64,000 nucleotides of DNA, taken from NCBI RefSeq assembly GCF_020523625.1, contig NZ_JAJAQH010000006.1, positions 1,302,001 through 1,366,000 on the forward strand, written 5' to 3'. Positions 46,447 to 54,469 of this stretch are shown one piece after another (position 1 is the first letter of the stretch; the number at the start of each line of letters is the position of its first letter). The stretch comes from Methylovorus menthalis (GTDB taxonomy: Bacteria > Pseudomonadota > Gammaproteobacteria > Burkholderiales > Methylophilaceae). Below the pieces are notes generated by a model, which saw nothing but the letters and a program-made list of their open reading frames with translations, made no database searches and was not told the origin of the DNA. Made by a program: the position numbers and the translations under genes.

Positions 46447-47808
46447 TCAGGACAAGGTGAGCTTGAGGCACATGCCAAACAGGCCCGATACCAGAATGAC
46501 CGGTATGACGCCTACCTTGAACCGAAAAATGGCGATAACAGCTGCCAGCGCCAGCATCACTGCAACCCAATCCACCGCCGCCTCCAGCCCTTGTGGCCAC
46601 ATCACATGATACGCAAAAAACACAGCCAGATTGACAATCACTCCGACCACCGCCGCCGTAATCGCAGAGAGCGGCGCAGTAAATTTCAGCTTGCCATGGG
46701 TGGTCTCGATAAACGGCCCACCCAGCAGGATGAACACAAAGCTGGGCAAAAAAGTAAAGAAGGTCACAATGCCCGCCGCCACAAAGGCAGAAGCCACGGT
46801 GGCGCCAGCCCCGAACACCTCGCTAACCCATCCCCCCACAAAGCCGACAAAGGTCACCACCATGATGAGCGGCCCTGGCGTTGTCTCGCCCAATGCCAAG
46901 CCATCCATCATCTGCGGGGCCGTGAGCCAGTGATAATGCTCCACTGCCCCCTGATACACATAAGGCAAGGCCGCATACGCCCCACCAAAGGTCAGCAAGG
47001 CCGCCTTGGTAAAGAACCAGCCCATCTGCGTGTATGCCCCATACCAGCCATACGCAGCAATGAGCCCGCCCATGGCCAAGAGCCAGATCGCCACCCCTGT
47101 CAGCGCCACCTTCCATAATCTGGCCCAGCTGAATATCGCATGTGCAGGCGTAGGCGTATGGTCATCAATCAATGCGGGACCCAAACTTTCGCCGCCAGCG
47201 CCATGGCCACCACCCACCTTGAAATAAACGGGAAAGTATTTTCCGCCCAGATAGCCGATCAAACCGGCTGAAATAATAATCAAAGGGAAGGCCAGCTTGA
47301 ACACAAATATCGCCAGAAACGCCAGTACGGCAATGCTCCATAGCACCCGATTTTTAAGGGTGCGCAGCCCTATGCGATACGCCGCAAACATCACAATCGC
47401 CACCACTGCAGGCTTGATACCGTAGAGCACCCCTGCCACCACGGGAATAGATCCATACGCCATGTAGATCCAGGCTAGGCCAGTCAGTATGAAAAACGAT
47501 GGCAGCACAAACAAACCGCCAGCGACAATGCCGCCCCAGCTGCGATGCATCAACCAGCCGATATACGTCACCAACTGTTGTGCCTCCGGGCCAGGCAACA
47601 CCATGCAGTAATTCAATGCATGCAAAAAACGCTGATCAGAAATCCATCGCTTTTTCTCCACCAGATCGTGATGCATGATGGCAATCTGCCCCGCGGGCCC
47701 GCCAAAACTGATAAAACCCAACTTGAGCCAATACCAGAAGGCCTGCGCCAGGGAGACTGGCTGAGGAGCGGGAGTTGTTGGGTATGCAGGCGTAGTTTTA
47801 GTGCTCAT
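46447..47808 (-). CDS. chrA: Chromate transporter ChrA (long-chain, two-domain)
   Basis: Inner-membrane CHR-family transporter of 453 residues that exports chromate, driven by the proton gradient. It has the two homologous halves of a long-chain ChrA. The first has FWYWLKLGFISFGGPAGQIA and PGPEAQQLVTYIG; the second has FFTKAALLTFGGAYAALPY and GLALGETTPGPLIMV. The ribosome-binding site before the ATG at 47808 is weak. No chrB regulator is adjacent. Confidence 0.93.
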   Translation of the reverse strand: MSTKTTPAYPTTPAPQPVSLAQAFWYWLKLGFISFGGPAGQIAIMHHDLVEKKRWISDQRFLHALNYCMVLPGPEAQQLVTYIGWLMHRSWGGIVAGGLFVLPSFFILTGLAWIYMAYGSIPVVAGVLYGIKPAVVAIVMFAAYRIGLRTLKNRVLWSIAVLAFLAIFVFKLAFPLIIISAGLIGYLGGKYFPVYFKVGGGHGAGGESLGPALIDDHTPTPAHAIFSWARLWKVALTGVAIWLLAMGGLIAAYGWYGAYTQMGWFFTKAALLTFGGAYAALPYVYQGAVEHYHWLTAPQMMDGLALGETTPGPLIMVVTFVGFVGGWVSEVFGAGATVASAFVAAGIVTFFTFLPSFVFILLGGPFIETTHGKLKFTAPLSAITAAVVGVIVNLAVFFAYHVMWPQGLEAAVDWVAVMLALAAVIAIFRFKVGVIPVILVSGLFGMCLKLTLS

Positions 47809-47898
47809 GAAACATCAAGCCAGAGTCAAGCGGGGGAATGTAGCTGAAATATGGAATCAATTTTGTAGTTTGTCAGTGAGAAAATCTGGCGGCAAACA

Positions 47899-48267
47899 TC
47901 AATCCACATTCTGCCCAATACGCCAGAGAACGCCAGAGGGGTCTGTCAGGCAAAAATCCCGCATTCCCCACGACTGCGTCTCCATCGGCCAAATTTTAAC
48001 TGCATATTTTTTCACGACACCGCTATCCTCAATATGGCGCCACCAGGCCTCCACATCATCCACCAGAATATGCATCATGAAATTTTCAGCAAACCCTTCC
48101 GCACAATAATCCTGCAGCAGAAAACTCACCCCTCCAAAATGAAAATAGGCAACGCCGCCACCTTCGGAAGCCATGGTGAACCCCATATCGGTATAAAACT
48201 GCTTCGACAAGGTAAAGTCTTTGGAAGGGACGAAGGCTTTGATTTCGGTAATGTGTAGATTGCACAT
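47899..48267 (-). CDS. VOC (glyoxalase/bleomycin-resistance) family protein
   Basis: A 122-residue single-module vicinal-oxygen-chelate protein. Typical phrases are the LSKQFYTDMGF helix, the HILVDDVEAWWRHI middle and LTDPSGVLWRIGQ at the end. A specific substrate cannot be named. AGGTGACCCC before the ATG at 48267 supports this start. It is the last GC-rich gene before the AT-rich patch. Confidence 0.85.
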   Translation of the reverse strand: MCNLHITEIKAFVPSKDFTLSKQFYTDMGFTMASEGGGVAYFHFGGVSFLLQDYCAEGFAENFMMHILVDDVEAWWRHIEDSGVVKKYAVKIWPMETQSWGMRDFCLTDPSGVLWRIGQNVD

Positions 48268-48500
48268 GGGGTCACCTGAAATTGAGATGGAGCAGGATGC
48301 CGAAGGCACGCCAAAAAGAAATGGTGTTTCTATCTCTTTCCCAGAACGAGTCTTAATGATAACGAAACCCGATAAGTCATACCCTCGACAGGCATTGAAA
48401 CATCAACGCAAGCCTTTATTGGAAACACACTATAAAAATATCATTATTTCTTATACATATTTTTATACAAAAAATTCAAATATTTTCGGATCACGCCCAC

Positions 48501-49673
48501 TTATTTAAATGTATTGGCATTTGAGAATTTTTTCTTTTCAAAAGCTTTAATTGCTAACTTCCCAATGTCAATACCTCTCTTTTCCACCTTATTAAACAGA
48601 ACCCAAGAGGTAAAATATATAAATGGTATTGTTAAAGCTAGACACAATCCAAAACGCACACTTCCTGGCAACTCAACATAAAATGTCTGTGTAGAAAGCC
48701 AACCAGCTATTGGTATCACAAATAGCAAATGAACTAAATAAGAGGCATATGACGTTTCGCCTAAAAATACGCTGATCCTGGATGAGAGTGTAACCCTTGC
48801 CCATTCAACTACTTTAGTTAAATATTTGGATGCCGGCATTGTTCCATTATCCATCAAGTAAAACATAAGAACTACAATTACGATGCGACCAAATGCCAAC
48901 CCAGAGCGATCCATGACAAAGTATGCAATTGCAATACCCAATGCCACAGCAAACCCTCTCTTCATTTCCCCATCATCTCTCGCGAGCGCAATCCAAATCC
49001 CAATACTAAATACATAAAGCTTAAGAAGTAAGAACGATGGCATTTGAAACTGATGAAAAAATCCTGGGAATACATTTTGTAGAAACAAACACCCCAATAA
49101 TGTTGCAAATGTAATTTTAACCGGACCAAACTTGTACATCAAAAACATTAATAAAGGGAACACTAAATAGAATTGCATTTCCAAGCCGATGGACCAATCT
49201 GGTAGTGGACTACGGAAAGAATAAGTAGGAGAGAATCCAAAATAAAATGTGAAGTGAGCAATAATATTTTGAATGCTCTGATCAAAGTATCGCTCAGGAT
49301 CAGTTGCTGTGTTTGGCCAAACAGCAGCTATGGAATGACGACTTTCTCCTAAATAATCCCCCATAAAAAGAGCAATCACCAAGAGAACATAATAAAGGGG
49401 GGCTATTCGGAAGAATCGGCGAAGCCAGAATTTACCGGCTGTAGAAAGGCGCTCCCATGGCTCTTTGTTTTTTCGTAAAATGTAGTGATGTGTCATTAAA
49501 AAACCTGACAACATCATAAACAAATCCACCGCCAGGCTTCCCCATGACAAAACGGGTATTGTCCTAAAGCCAGATAAAATCTGCACATGGGAAAGCAAAA
49601 CCCATAATGCTGCAATTCCTCTTAATCCATCAAGCCATGGTAGATGTTCTATATTATTTTTTTGTATGACCAT
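48501..49673 (-). CDS. Acyltransferase 3 family membrane protein (OafA/YrhL-like)
   Basis: Integral membrane acyltransferase of about 390 residues, with ten or so helices. It probably O-acetylates a surface polysaccharide or another envelope glycan. The N-terminal LPWLDGLRGIAALWVLLSHV holds the family's catalytic-type histidine, and RFFRIAPLYYVL is the conserved R-x-x-R-I-x-P motif. The gene is strikingly AT-rich compared with both sides and uses many A/T-ending codons, a sign of recent acquisition. Starts at 49673 and 49688 are both possible. A CCCAT-AAGAT-ATGGG inverted repeat covers the longer start. Confidence 0.9.
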   Translation of the reverse strand: MVIQKNNIEHLPWLDGLRGIAALWVLLSHVQILSGFRTIPVLSWGSLAVDLFMMLSGFLMTHHYILRKNKEPWERLSTAGKFWLRRFFRIAPLYYVLLVIALFMGDYLGESRHSIAAVWPNTATDPERYFDQSIQNIIAHFTFYFGFSPTYSFRSPLPDWSIGLEMQFYLVFPLLMFLMYKFGPVKITFATLLGCLFLQNVFPGFFHQFQMPSFLLLKLYVFSIGIWIALARDDGEMKRGFAVALGIAIAYFVMDRSGLAFGRIVIVVLMFYLMDNGTMPASKYLTKVVEWARVTLSSRISVFLGETSYASYLVHLLFVIPIAGWLSTQTFYVELPGSVRFGLCLALTIPFIYFTSWVLFNKVEKRGIDIGKLAIKAFEKKKFSNANTFK

Positions 49674-49846
49674 TTCTTCACATCCCATAAGATATGGGAT
49701 GCATTAGACAGGAATCCTTCAGTTATCAATATAGGCCGCATGGACTACAAAGTAATTTCTCAGGCTTGATATTTACCGCTCCCGCCCACCCTTTATAGGT
49801 TTACTCCCTAAGCTGTATTCCGAAATTTACGGCTTGACATGCTGAT

Positions 49847-50174
49847 CTAATTACCATCTGGATCTTTAACATTGGCAAAGCTATACCCATTAGCTTGATG
49901 CACAGGCCCAAACTCCAACCCGTTTACTCGCGCATTTAAAATAAAATTGTTTGTGTCTTCCACGTCAAAAGACAGCTTAATCGCGGCCTGCCCCAGCTTA
50001 ACCGACTTGGCAGCTTGATGAACTAATATGCTAGCACCCCCACTAGGATTGATAAGTTCGATTAAACCATCAACACCTCCCCATTCGAATGGAAGCCGAA
50101 ATATTTACTGTAGAAGGCTGCGCTGCCATCATATCTCGGGCATAAATAATGATGGTTCCCAGTACAGGCGTCAT
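49847..50174 (-). pseudogene. Frameshifted, truncated VOC family gene remnant
   Basis: Read on the minus strand from an ATG at 50174, the frame gives MTPVLGTIIIYARDM, then shifts to AAFYSKYFGFHSNGEV. It shifts again to DGLIELINPSGGASILVHQA and on to NGYSFANVKDPDGN before TAG at 49847. These pieces in three frames make one continuous glyoxalase-like module, with two frameshifts and a missing last strand. The gene must be inactive. It sits in the AT-rich patch between the acyltransferase and tag genes. Confidence 0.75.
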
Positions 50175-50273
50175 AACTTTTTCTTAATTAATGAATAAGC
50201 AGATTAGGAGTATGCATTCCAGATATCGACCAGAGCCAGACTGAAGATATCAGCTTCAAGACAGAGGCGAGCT

Positions 50274-50858
50274 TTAACGCAGGCCGTTATGGTTACCCTT
50301 GCTCCGGCAAAAGCACGTCGCCGCATGATCGTTGACGATCCCCACTGCTTGCATCCAGGCATACACAATCGTTGGGCCCACGAACTTGAACCCTTTTTTC
50401 TTCAATTCTTTTGAGATGTGCTCGGAGAGGGGTGAACTCGCGATCCAGCTTTGTCCATCACCCTCGATAACGTTGCCGTCAGTGAACGACCAGCAAAACT
50501 CACTGAAGCTTTCACCACGGCTTTCCATTTCGCAGTAAATCTGCGCGCCCCGAATCGTCGCCTCAATCTTGGCCCTGGCACGGATAATTCCGGCGTCTGC
50601 CATCAACCGCAAAATATCACTTTCACCGTAGCTCGCGACCTTCGCCGGATCAAAGTTATCAAATGCCTTGCGGAATGACTCACGCTTGCGGAGCACAATG
50701 ATCCAGGCCAAGCCTGCCTGGAACCCCTCAAGCATCAGTGTTTCCCACAACAGGCGTGAGTCTCGGATCGGAATAGCCCACTCGGTGTCGTGATAGGTTT
50801 GCATCAGCGGGTCGTCTTCAGCCCACGAGCACCTGGTGATTAGTCCTTTATCGGTCAT
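50274..50858 (-). CDS. tag: DNA-3-methyladenine glycosylase I
   Basis: Base-excision repair enzyme that removes 3-methyladenine from alkylated DNA, 194 residues. Family features are CSWAEDDPLMQTYHDTEW with zinc-binding Cys and His, and LEGFQAGLAW with the catalytic glutamate. LKKKGFKFVGPTIVYAWMQA and VNDHAATCFC follow, the latter with the second zinc-binding His/Cys pair. It is complete although it lies beside a decaying gene. Composition is closer to the host than that of the acyltransferase. Confidence 0.95.
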   Translation of the reverse strand: MTDKGLITRCSWAEDDPLMQTYHDTEWAIPIRDSRLLWETLMLEGFQAGLAWIIVLRKRESFRKAFDNFDPAKVASYGESDILRLMADAGIIRARAKIEATIRGAQIYCEMESRGESFSEFCWSFTDGNVIEGDGQSWIASSPLSEHISKELKKKGFKFVGPTIVYAWMQAVGIVNDHAATCFCRSKGNHNGLR

Positions 50859-51130
50859 ATTTGCAACATCCAGATGTTCTATCCCTTTGCCAGATCATGT
50901 TTCATTTGAACATATTTCTTGAACACATTTAAAGACACAGTGGCATTTCAAAGAACCGCACCCAAATTTAATGAAATGATGGGAAGAGGATGATCCATTG
51001 GAGCATCTTCCTCAGCATTCGCCGCGATGCGTTGGTTGGATGACAATAGACAACATGGAACAGCAATCCCAGTAACTTATTATTTTACTAGGGTTACTGG
51101 ACCATAAATGGATGCCAGGGGATGATCAGA

Positions 51131-51206
51131 TGGTGCCCTCGACAGGAGTTGAACCTGTGACCCTTCGCTTAGGAGGCGAATGCTCTATCCACTGAGCTAC
51201 GAGGGC
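51131..51206 (-). tRNA. tRNA-Arg(CCU)
   Basis: The minus strand from 51206 reads a 7 bp acceptor stem GCCCTCG pairing with CGAGGGC, a D-arm with AGCTCAGTGGATAGAGC, and anticodon stem TTCGC/GCGAA. The loop is CTCCTAA (anticodon CCT), and the T-arm carries GGTTCAACTCC. The CCA end is encoded. The length is 76 nt with CCA. The 3' end faces the AT-rich patch, a common integration side for genomic islands. Confidence 0.95.
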
Positions 51207-51308
51207 AAGGCCGTTATTTTCGCATAAAAAACGCTGCAGGAAATTTGCAAATACAAAATCCCGGCCAGGCTTGTTATGATGAATATCTTTGTTCCGCGGG
51301 CTTTATCA

Positions 51309-51842
51309 ATGAAAATCCTTCTTGCCTCTGCTTTTGTGTTTCTCGGCTTTCTGCTTTATCGCTCGTTTGCCATGGCGAGCCCTTTGCCGCAGGTGGGTCA
51401 GGCCGCGCCGCCTTTTTCGCTCACGGGTATCAAGGGCGATGCGCATCGCTTGCAGGATTATCAGGGGAGCTGGCTGGTGCTGTACTTCTACCCCAAAGAT
51501 GACACACCTGGCTGCACCAAGGAGGCGTGTAGCTTTCGCGATGACATGGTGCAGCTGGAAAAACTGGGGGCGAAGATTGTAGGCATTAGCGTGGATGACA
51601 CCGAGTCGCACGCTAAATTTGCCAAAAAGTACAACCTGCCGTTTCCGCTGCTGTCGGATACCGATGGCAAAGTGGCTGCGAGTTATGGCGCCCTGACCAA
51701 TCTGGGCATCATCAAAATCGCCAAGCGCTATACCTTTTTGATTAACCCTGAGGGCCAGATTGCCAAGGTCTACCAAAGCGTGGATACTTCGCGCCACTCA
51801 CAGGAAATTATCGATGACTTGCGCCAACTCAGCGCACGGTAA
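51309..51842 (+). CDS. Exported peroxiredoxin of the BCP/PrxQ type
   Basis: Thiol peroxidase of 177 residues that reduces hydroperoxides. The AhpC/TSA fold carries the motif DDTPGCTKEACSFRDD, with the peroxidatic cysteine in PGCT and a second cysteine five residues later, the atypical two-cysteine BCP pattern. Unlike usual cytoplasmic BCP it begins with a hydrophobic segment (about 3-20), so it is predicted to be periplasmic or membrane-anchored. The ATG at 51309 gives a proper signal; an upstream ATG at 51276 adds eleven residues. Confidence 0.88.
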   Translation: MKILLASAFVFLGFLLYRSFAMASPLPQVGQAAPPFSLTGIKGDAHRLQDYQGSWLVLYFYPKDDTPGCTKEACSFRDDMVQLEKLGAKIVGISVDDTESHAKFAKKYNLPFPLLSDTDGKVAASYGALTNLGIIKIAKRYTFLINPEGQIAKVYQSVDTSRHSQEIIDDLRQLSAR

Positions 51843-51879
51843 CAGATTTGCTCACTCAAGCTAAAAGGACTCACCACTC

Positions 51880-52107
51880 ATGAAAAAATTGCTATTGATC
51901 GCCATGCTGGCATCGCTCTCGGCATGCAGCACACCGAACTCAAAACCCAGCCGCGAATGGATCAGCGTGAACTGTAACGGCTTCTCGTCCTGGGACAAAT
52001 GCAATGAAAAAGCCAAGGCTTATTGCCCGAACGGCTTTGACGTTGGCAGCAGGGAAGAAAGCCTGATCGAGCAGAAACGCATCATGCAGTTTGCCTGCAA
52101 GCCATAA
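51880..52107 (+). CDS. Small lipoprotein
   Basis: A 75-residue lipoprotein with lipobox LSAC (cysteine at residue 16). The mature part has four further cysteines (NCNG, DKCNE, YCPNG and FACKP), which probably form two disulphide bonds. No family was recognised. AAAAGGACTC precedes the ATG at 51880. It starts 37 bp after the peroxiredoxin gene and is followed by a terminator, so the two likely form one transcript. Confidence 0.75.
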   Translation: MKKLLLIAMLASLSACSTPNSKPSREWISVNCNGFSSWDKCNEKAKAYCPNGFDVGSREESLIEQKRIMQFACKP

Positions 52108-52125
52108 CGGGCAGGCCTGAAATGC

Positions 52126-52155
52126 AAAAGAGCCATCGACGATGGCTCTTTTTTT
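52126..52155. terminator. Terminator between convergent lipoprotein genes
   Basis: AGAGCCATC (52129-52137) and GATGGCTCT (52141-52149) enclose a three-base loop, followed by a long T-run on plus and preceded by four A residues. It is efficient for the plus-strand gene and possibly also for the minus-strand gene. Confidence 0.85.
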
Positions 52156-52173
52156 ATGCCTGGCAATCCCGCT

Positions 52174-52533
52174 TTATTTTTTGATGGGCGCCGGTACGCT
52201 ACAAGCGCTATAGGTATTTTCCGGTGTCACAATCAAGGTTGCCTCTTGCCCTTGTATGGTCAGGGTCGAGACACCGTTGCTGAACGTGCTGCCAGATTTT
52301 GCCAGGGCAAATTCGCGCTCAGGCAATATCACCCAGGCAGTGGCGCCGTTATCCAGCATGCGCACAAAGAATTTCTTGTTCTTTTCGCAGAAATAGGCGG
52401 TTGAGTTGGCGGGCGCACCGGGCACCGTGACAACTTCATCGGCGCCAAATGGCCAGACCTTCACGCTGCTGCACGCGCTCAGCATCATGACCACAGAAAC
52501 GGCTGCCAAACATCGGTAATTCAGATTATTCAT
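52174..52533 (-). CDS. MliC-like lysozyme inhibitor lipoprotein
   Basis: A 119-residue lipoprotein with lipobox LSAC. The mature domain resembles the MliC/PliC C-type lysozyme inhibitors: YFCEKNKKFFVRMLDNG, then EREFALAKSGSTFSNG and TLTIQGQEATLI. The Ser/Gly-rich inhibitory loop is recognisable but the usual SGxxY/SGARY pattern is not exact. Two cysteines could form the family disulphide bond. The ATG at 52533 fits the signal; the longer frame to 52569 does not. Confidence 0.78.
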   Translation of the reverse strand: MNNLNYRCLAAVSVVMMLSACSSVKVWPFGADEVVTVPGAPANSTAYFCEKNKKFFVRMLDNGATAWVILPEREFALAKSGSTFSNGVSTLTIQGQEATLIVTPENTYSACSVPAPIKK

Positions 52534-52859
52534 AAACCCCACCAATACCTTAAAACCAAAGTGTGCCATATTGCCAGTTGCACTCCGGCCTTACAAGCCA
52601 AGTACACGCCAGCGGTAGTAGTGATATGGGGAGCAAACGAGATTGCGGCCAGCAACAAACAGTCTGCCGGCCGCCGCTTTTGTGAGAAAGCTGATTCATC
52701 ATAGGGGCGAAAAACACGCCTAACAATCGACGGTGACAAGAATTGTCGCCCGGGGCATACATCGGCTGAGGTCAGCCCGCTGCCGCGTTTGGTCATGATC
52801 CCCATGGTTGCCGCCATGCATGTCATCAATCCTTCATGCTGGGTTCGTATGCTGGCGCC
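52534..52859. other. Intergenic region between divergent lipoprotein and transglycosylase genes
   Basis: About 326 bp with no credible gene; the open frame on the minus strand that covers it has no similarity and runs through the transglycosylase gene. A short hairpin (GGTGACA/TGTCGCC around AGAAT) lies near 52735. Both promoters must be here. Confidence 0.5.
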
Positions 52860-53483
52860 ATGCCCCACTACGCTATTTGCATGTATCTGCTTCTGTTGTT
52901 GATGCCCTGCTTTGCCCAGGCCGATATCTACATGCAGAAAAATGACACTCAGGAAATCCGCCTTACCAATCTGGAAGAGCAAGCGGCAGACCCCGCTAAT
53001 ACTTATGTGGTACTGGTCGCCGAGGCAACGACAAATCAGATAAAGGCCTCTGCAAGCCATGCAGCAAGCTCTCCCACGCCCGCCCTGCCCTTTGCCGCAA
53101 GCGTCAGTCATGCCGCAAGGCTTACCTCGCTGGAGCCTGCCCTGCTGCATGCAGTCATGCATGTGGAATCAAACGGCAACCGCCTGGCGATATCGCCCAA
53201 AGGCGCCAGAGGCTTGATGCAGCTGATGCCTGCGACCGCCAGACGTTACGGCGTCACCGACAGTCTGGACCCGACGCAGAATGTGCTGGCGGCCGCGCAA
53301 TACCTGCAATGGCTGAAGCAGCAATTTCATGGCGATACCTCCCTGATGCTGGCCGCCTACAATGCGGGGCCGCAAGCGGTCATCCGCCATGGCTACCGCG
53401 TGCCGCCTTATGCCGAAACCCAGCGTTATGTTCCCAGGGTATTGCGCAAATATCGCCAGTTGCAATATAGCCTAGGCAATTGA
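52860..53483 (+). CDS. Lytic transglycosylase (SLT family)
   Basis: Periplasmic peptidoglycan-cleaving enzyme of 207 residues. It has a signal peptide (ending AQA), a spacer of about 70 residues and a C-terminal SLT domain. The catalytic glutamate is in VMHVESNGNRLA, followed by GLMQLMPATARRYGV and LAAYNAGPQAV, the standard goose-type lysozyme motifs. ATG at 52860 is preferred over 52836. It converges on the secretion operon end, and enzymes of this type often open the wall for such machines. Confidence 0.9.
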   Translation: MPHYAICMYLLLLLMPCFAQADIYMQKNDTQEIRLTNLEEQAADPANTYVVLVAEATTNQIKASASHAASSPTPALPFAASVSHAARLTSLEPALLHAVMHVESNGNRLAISPKGARGLMQLMPATARRYGVTDSLDPTQNVLAAAQYLQWLKQQFHGDTSLMLAAYNAGPQAVIRHGYRVPPYAETQRYVPRVLRKYRQLQYSLGN

Positions 53484-53535
53484 ACATCCCACACTGCGCT
53501 GCCAGGAGACATTCACCCGCGCCATGATCGCGGGA

Positions 53536-54024
53536 TCACGGCTTGGAAAATCCGATTTGCGGCGTCTCCGGTTCCAGCAGTTCCTGACCGAACACCCATT
53601 TGCGATAGCTGCTGGCGCCTTTGAACCCTCTGTCATCCGGCGCAAACCCGCCCTGCTTGACAGGTTTATCGCGCGACAGGCTGTATATGCCGATAATGCG
53701 GCCCTGCTGCCGGATCAGCCCCCACTCGGCGCTGCCCGTGATGGGATCATCGTACAGCTTGCGCAAGTGACGCTTGATGTTGGGGTAACGTTTATCCCGC
53801 AAAAGGTCTTCCAGGCTGGCCGGATAGACTGGCGGGCCATTCGGATTGGCCGCCTGGTAGCTGGCAATCGCCGCGCGGTACTGATGTCCCACAAACAGCA
53901 GCTGTTTTTCCTTTTCCGCGCGCAACTGCTGATGCCAGCGCATGCCAACTGCGGCCAGCCCCACACCCGCAATCGCGATCATCAGCAGCAAGCCGATATA
54001 ACTGAATCCGCGCTGACAAGGCAT
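53536..54024 (-). CDS. Minor pseudopilin-like protein
   Basis: Last gene of the secretion operon, 162 residues. The N-terminus has a prepilin-peptidase site, RG before FSYIGLLLMIAIAG, and a single hydrophobic helix. The usual glutamate at position five of the mature protein is replaced by glycine. That is known for tip pseudopilins such as GspK, although this protein is much smaller. The C-terminal part is globular and ends LLEPETPQIGFSKP. ATG at 54024 starts 10 bp after the previous gene's stop; ATG at 54048 is an alternative that overlaps it. Confidence 0.75.
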   Translation of the reverse strand: MPCQRGFSYIGLLLMIAIAGVGLAAVGMRWHQQLRAEKEKQLLFVGHQYRAAIASYQAANPNGPPVYPASLEDLLRDKRYPNIKRHLRKLYDDPITGSAEWGLIRQQGRIIGIYSLSRDKPVKQGGFAPDDRGFKGASSYRKWVFGQELLEPETPQIGFSKP

Positions 54025-54034
54025 CCCGTCCCGC

Positions 54035-54469
54035 CTACCAATCCGCATAGGCCGTTCCGTCGCGCGCGGTGCCCGGCGCGCCACTCCTGATGTCATACAC
54101 GGCGCTGCCACTGTTCGCCTCCACGCCATTCACATTTAGCTCGGGCGCAATAAGCACCCAGGTCTCGCGAGAACCAGTGATCGGGTCTGGTGGCACGGCG
54201 CGAATGTAATGCAGGCTGACCAGTTCCTCCAGCGAACGGGGATAGCGCTCATGATCCCCGTAAAACTTGTCGATGGCTTCGCGCATCACGTTGAGATCAT
54301 GCTTCAGCGTCGATTCCCGGGCCTTGTCCACACTATGGAAATAACGTGGCACCGCCACCGCAATCAGCAAGGCCACGATGGTCATCACCACCATGAGCTC
54401 GATCAGGGTAAAGCCCTTGCCAGGCTTGCCGCTACCAAGGCGTTTACCAGTCACGGTACCAGCTTCCAT
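54035..54469 (-). CDS. Type II secretion pseudopilin, GspG-like
   Basis: A 144-residue pseudopilin. Processing site KG before FTLIELMVVMTIVALL, with glutamate at position five, then a hydrophilic domain with ARESTLKHDLNVMREAIDKF and the VPPDPITGSRETW loop seen in GspG-type subunits. The start ATG at 54469 overlaps the previous gene by 26 bp and is preceded by GGAG. The frame is open to 54532 but this part carries no similarity. Confidence 0.85.
   Translation of the reverse strand: MEAGTVTGKRLGSGKPGKGFTLIELMVVMTIVALLIAVAVPRYFHSVDKARESTLKHDLNVMREAIDKFYGDHERYPRSLEELVSLHYIRAVPPDPITGSRETWVLIAPELNVNGVEANSGSAVYDIRSGAPGTARDGTAYADW

Noticed and set aside
48345-48365. Possible third Fur box (TAATGATAACGAAA)
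   Set aside because: Only the left half matches; the right half lacks symmetry and no iron gene follows.
48310-51130. Attachment-site duplication of the tRNA-Arg 3' end
   Set aside because: I looked for a second copy of the T-arm/acceptor sequence at the left side of the AT-rich patch and did not see one; no integrase is present.
52534-53162. Open frame on the minus strand covering the intergenic region and the transglycosylase start
   Set aside because: No similarity, no ribosome-binding site, and it runs opposite a gene with clear catalytic motifs.
53516-53534. GC hairpin CCCGCG/CGCGGG between the transglycosylase and secretion operon ends
   Set aside because: It lacks a T-run on either strand, so it cannot be called a rho-independent terminator with confidence.
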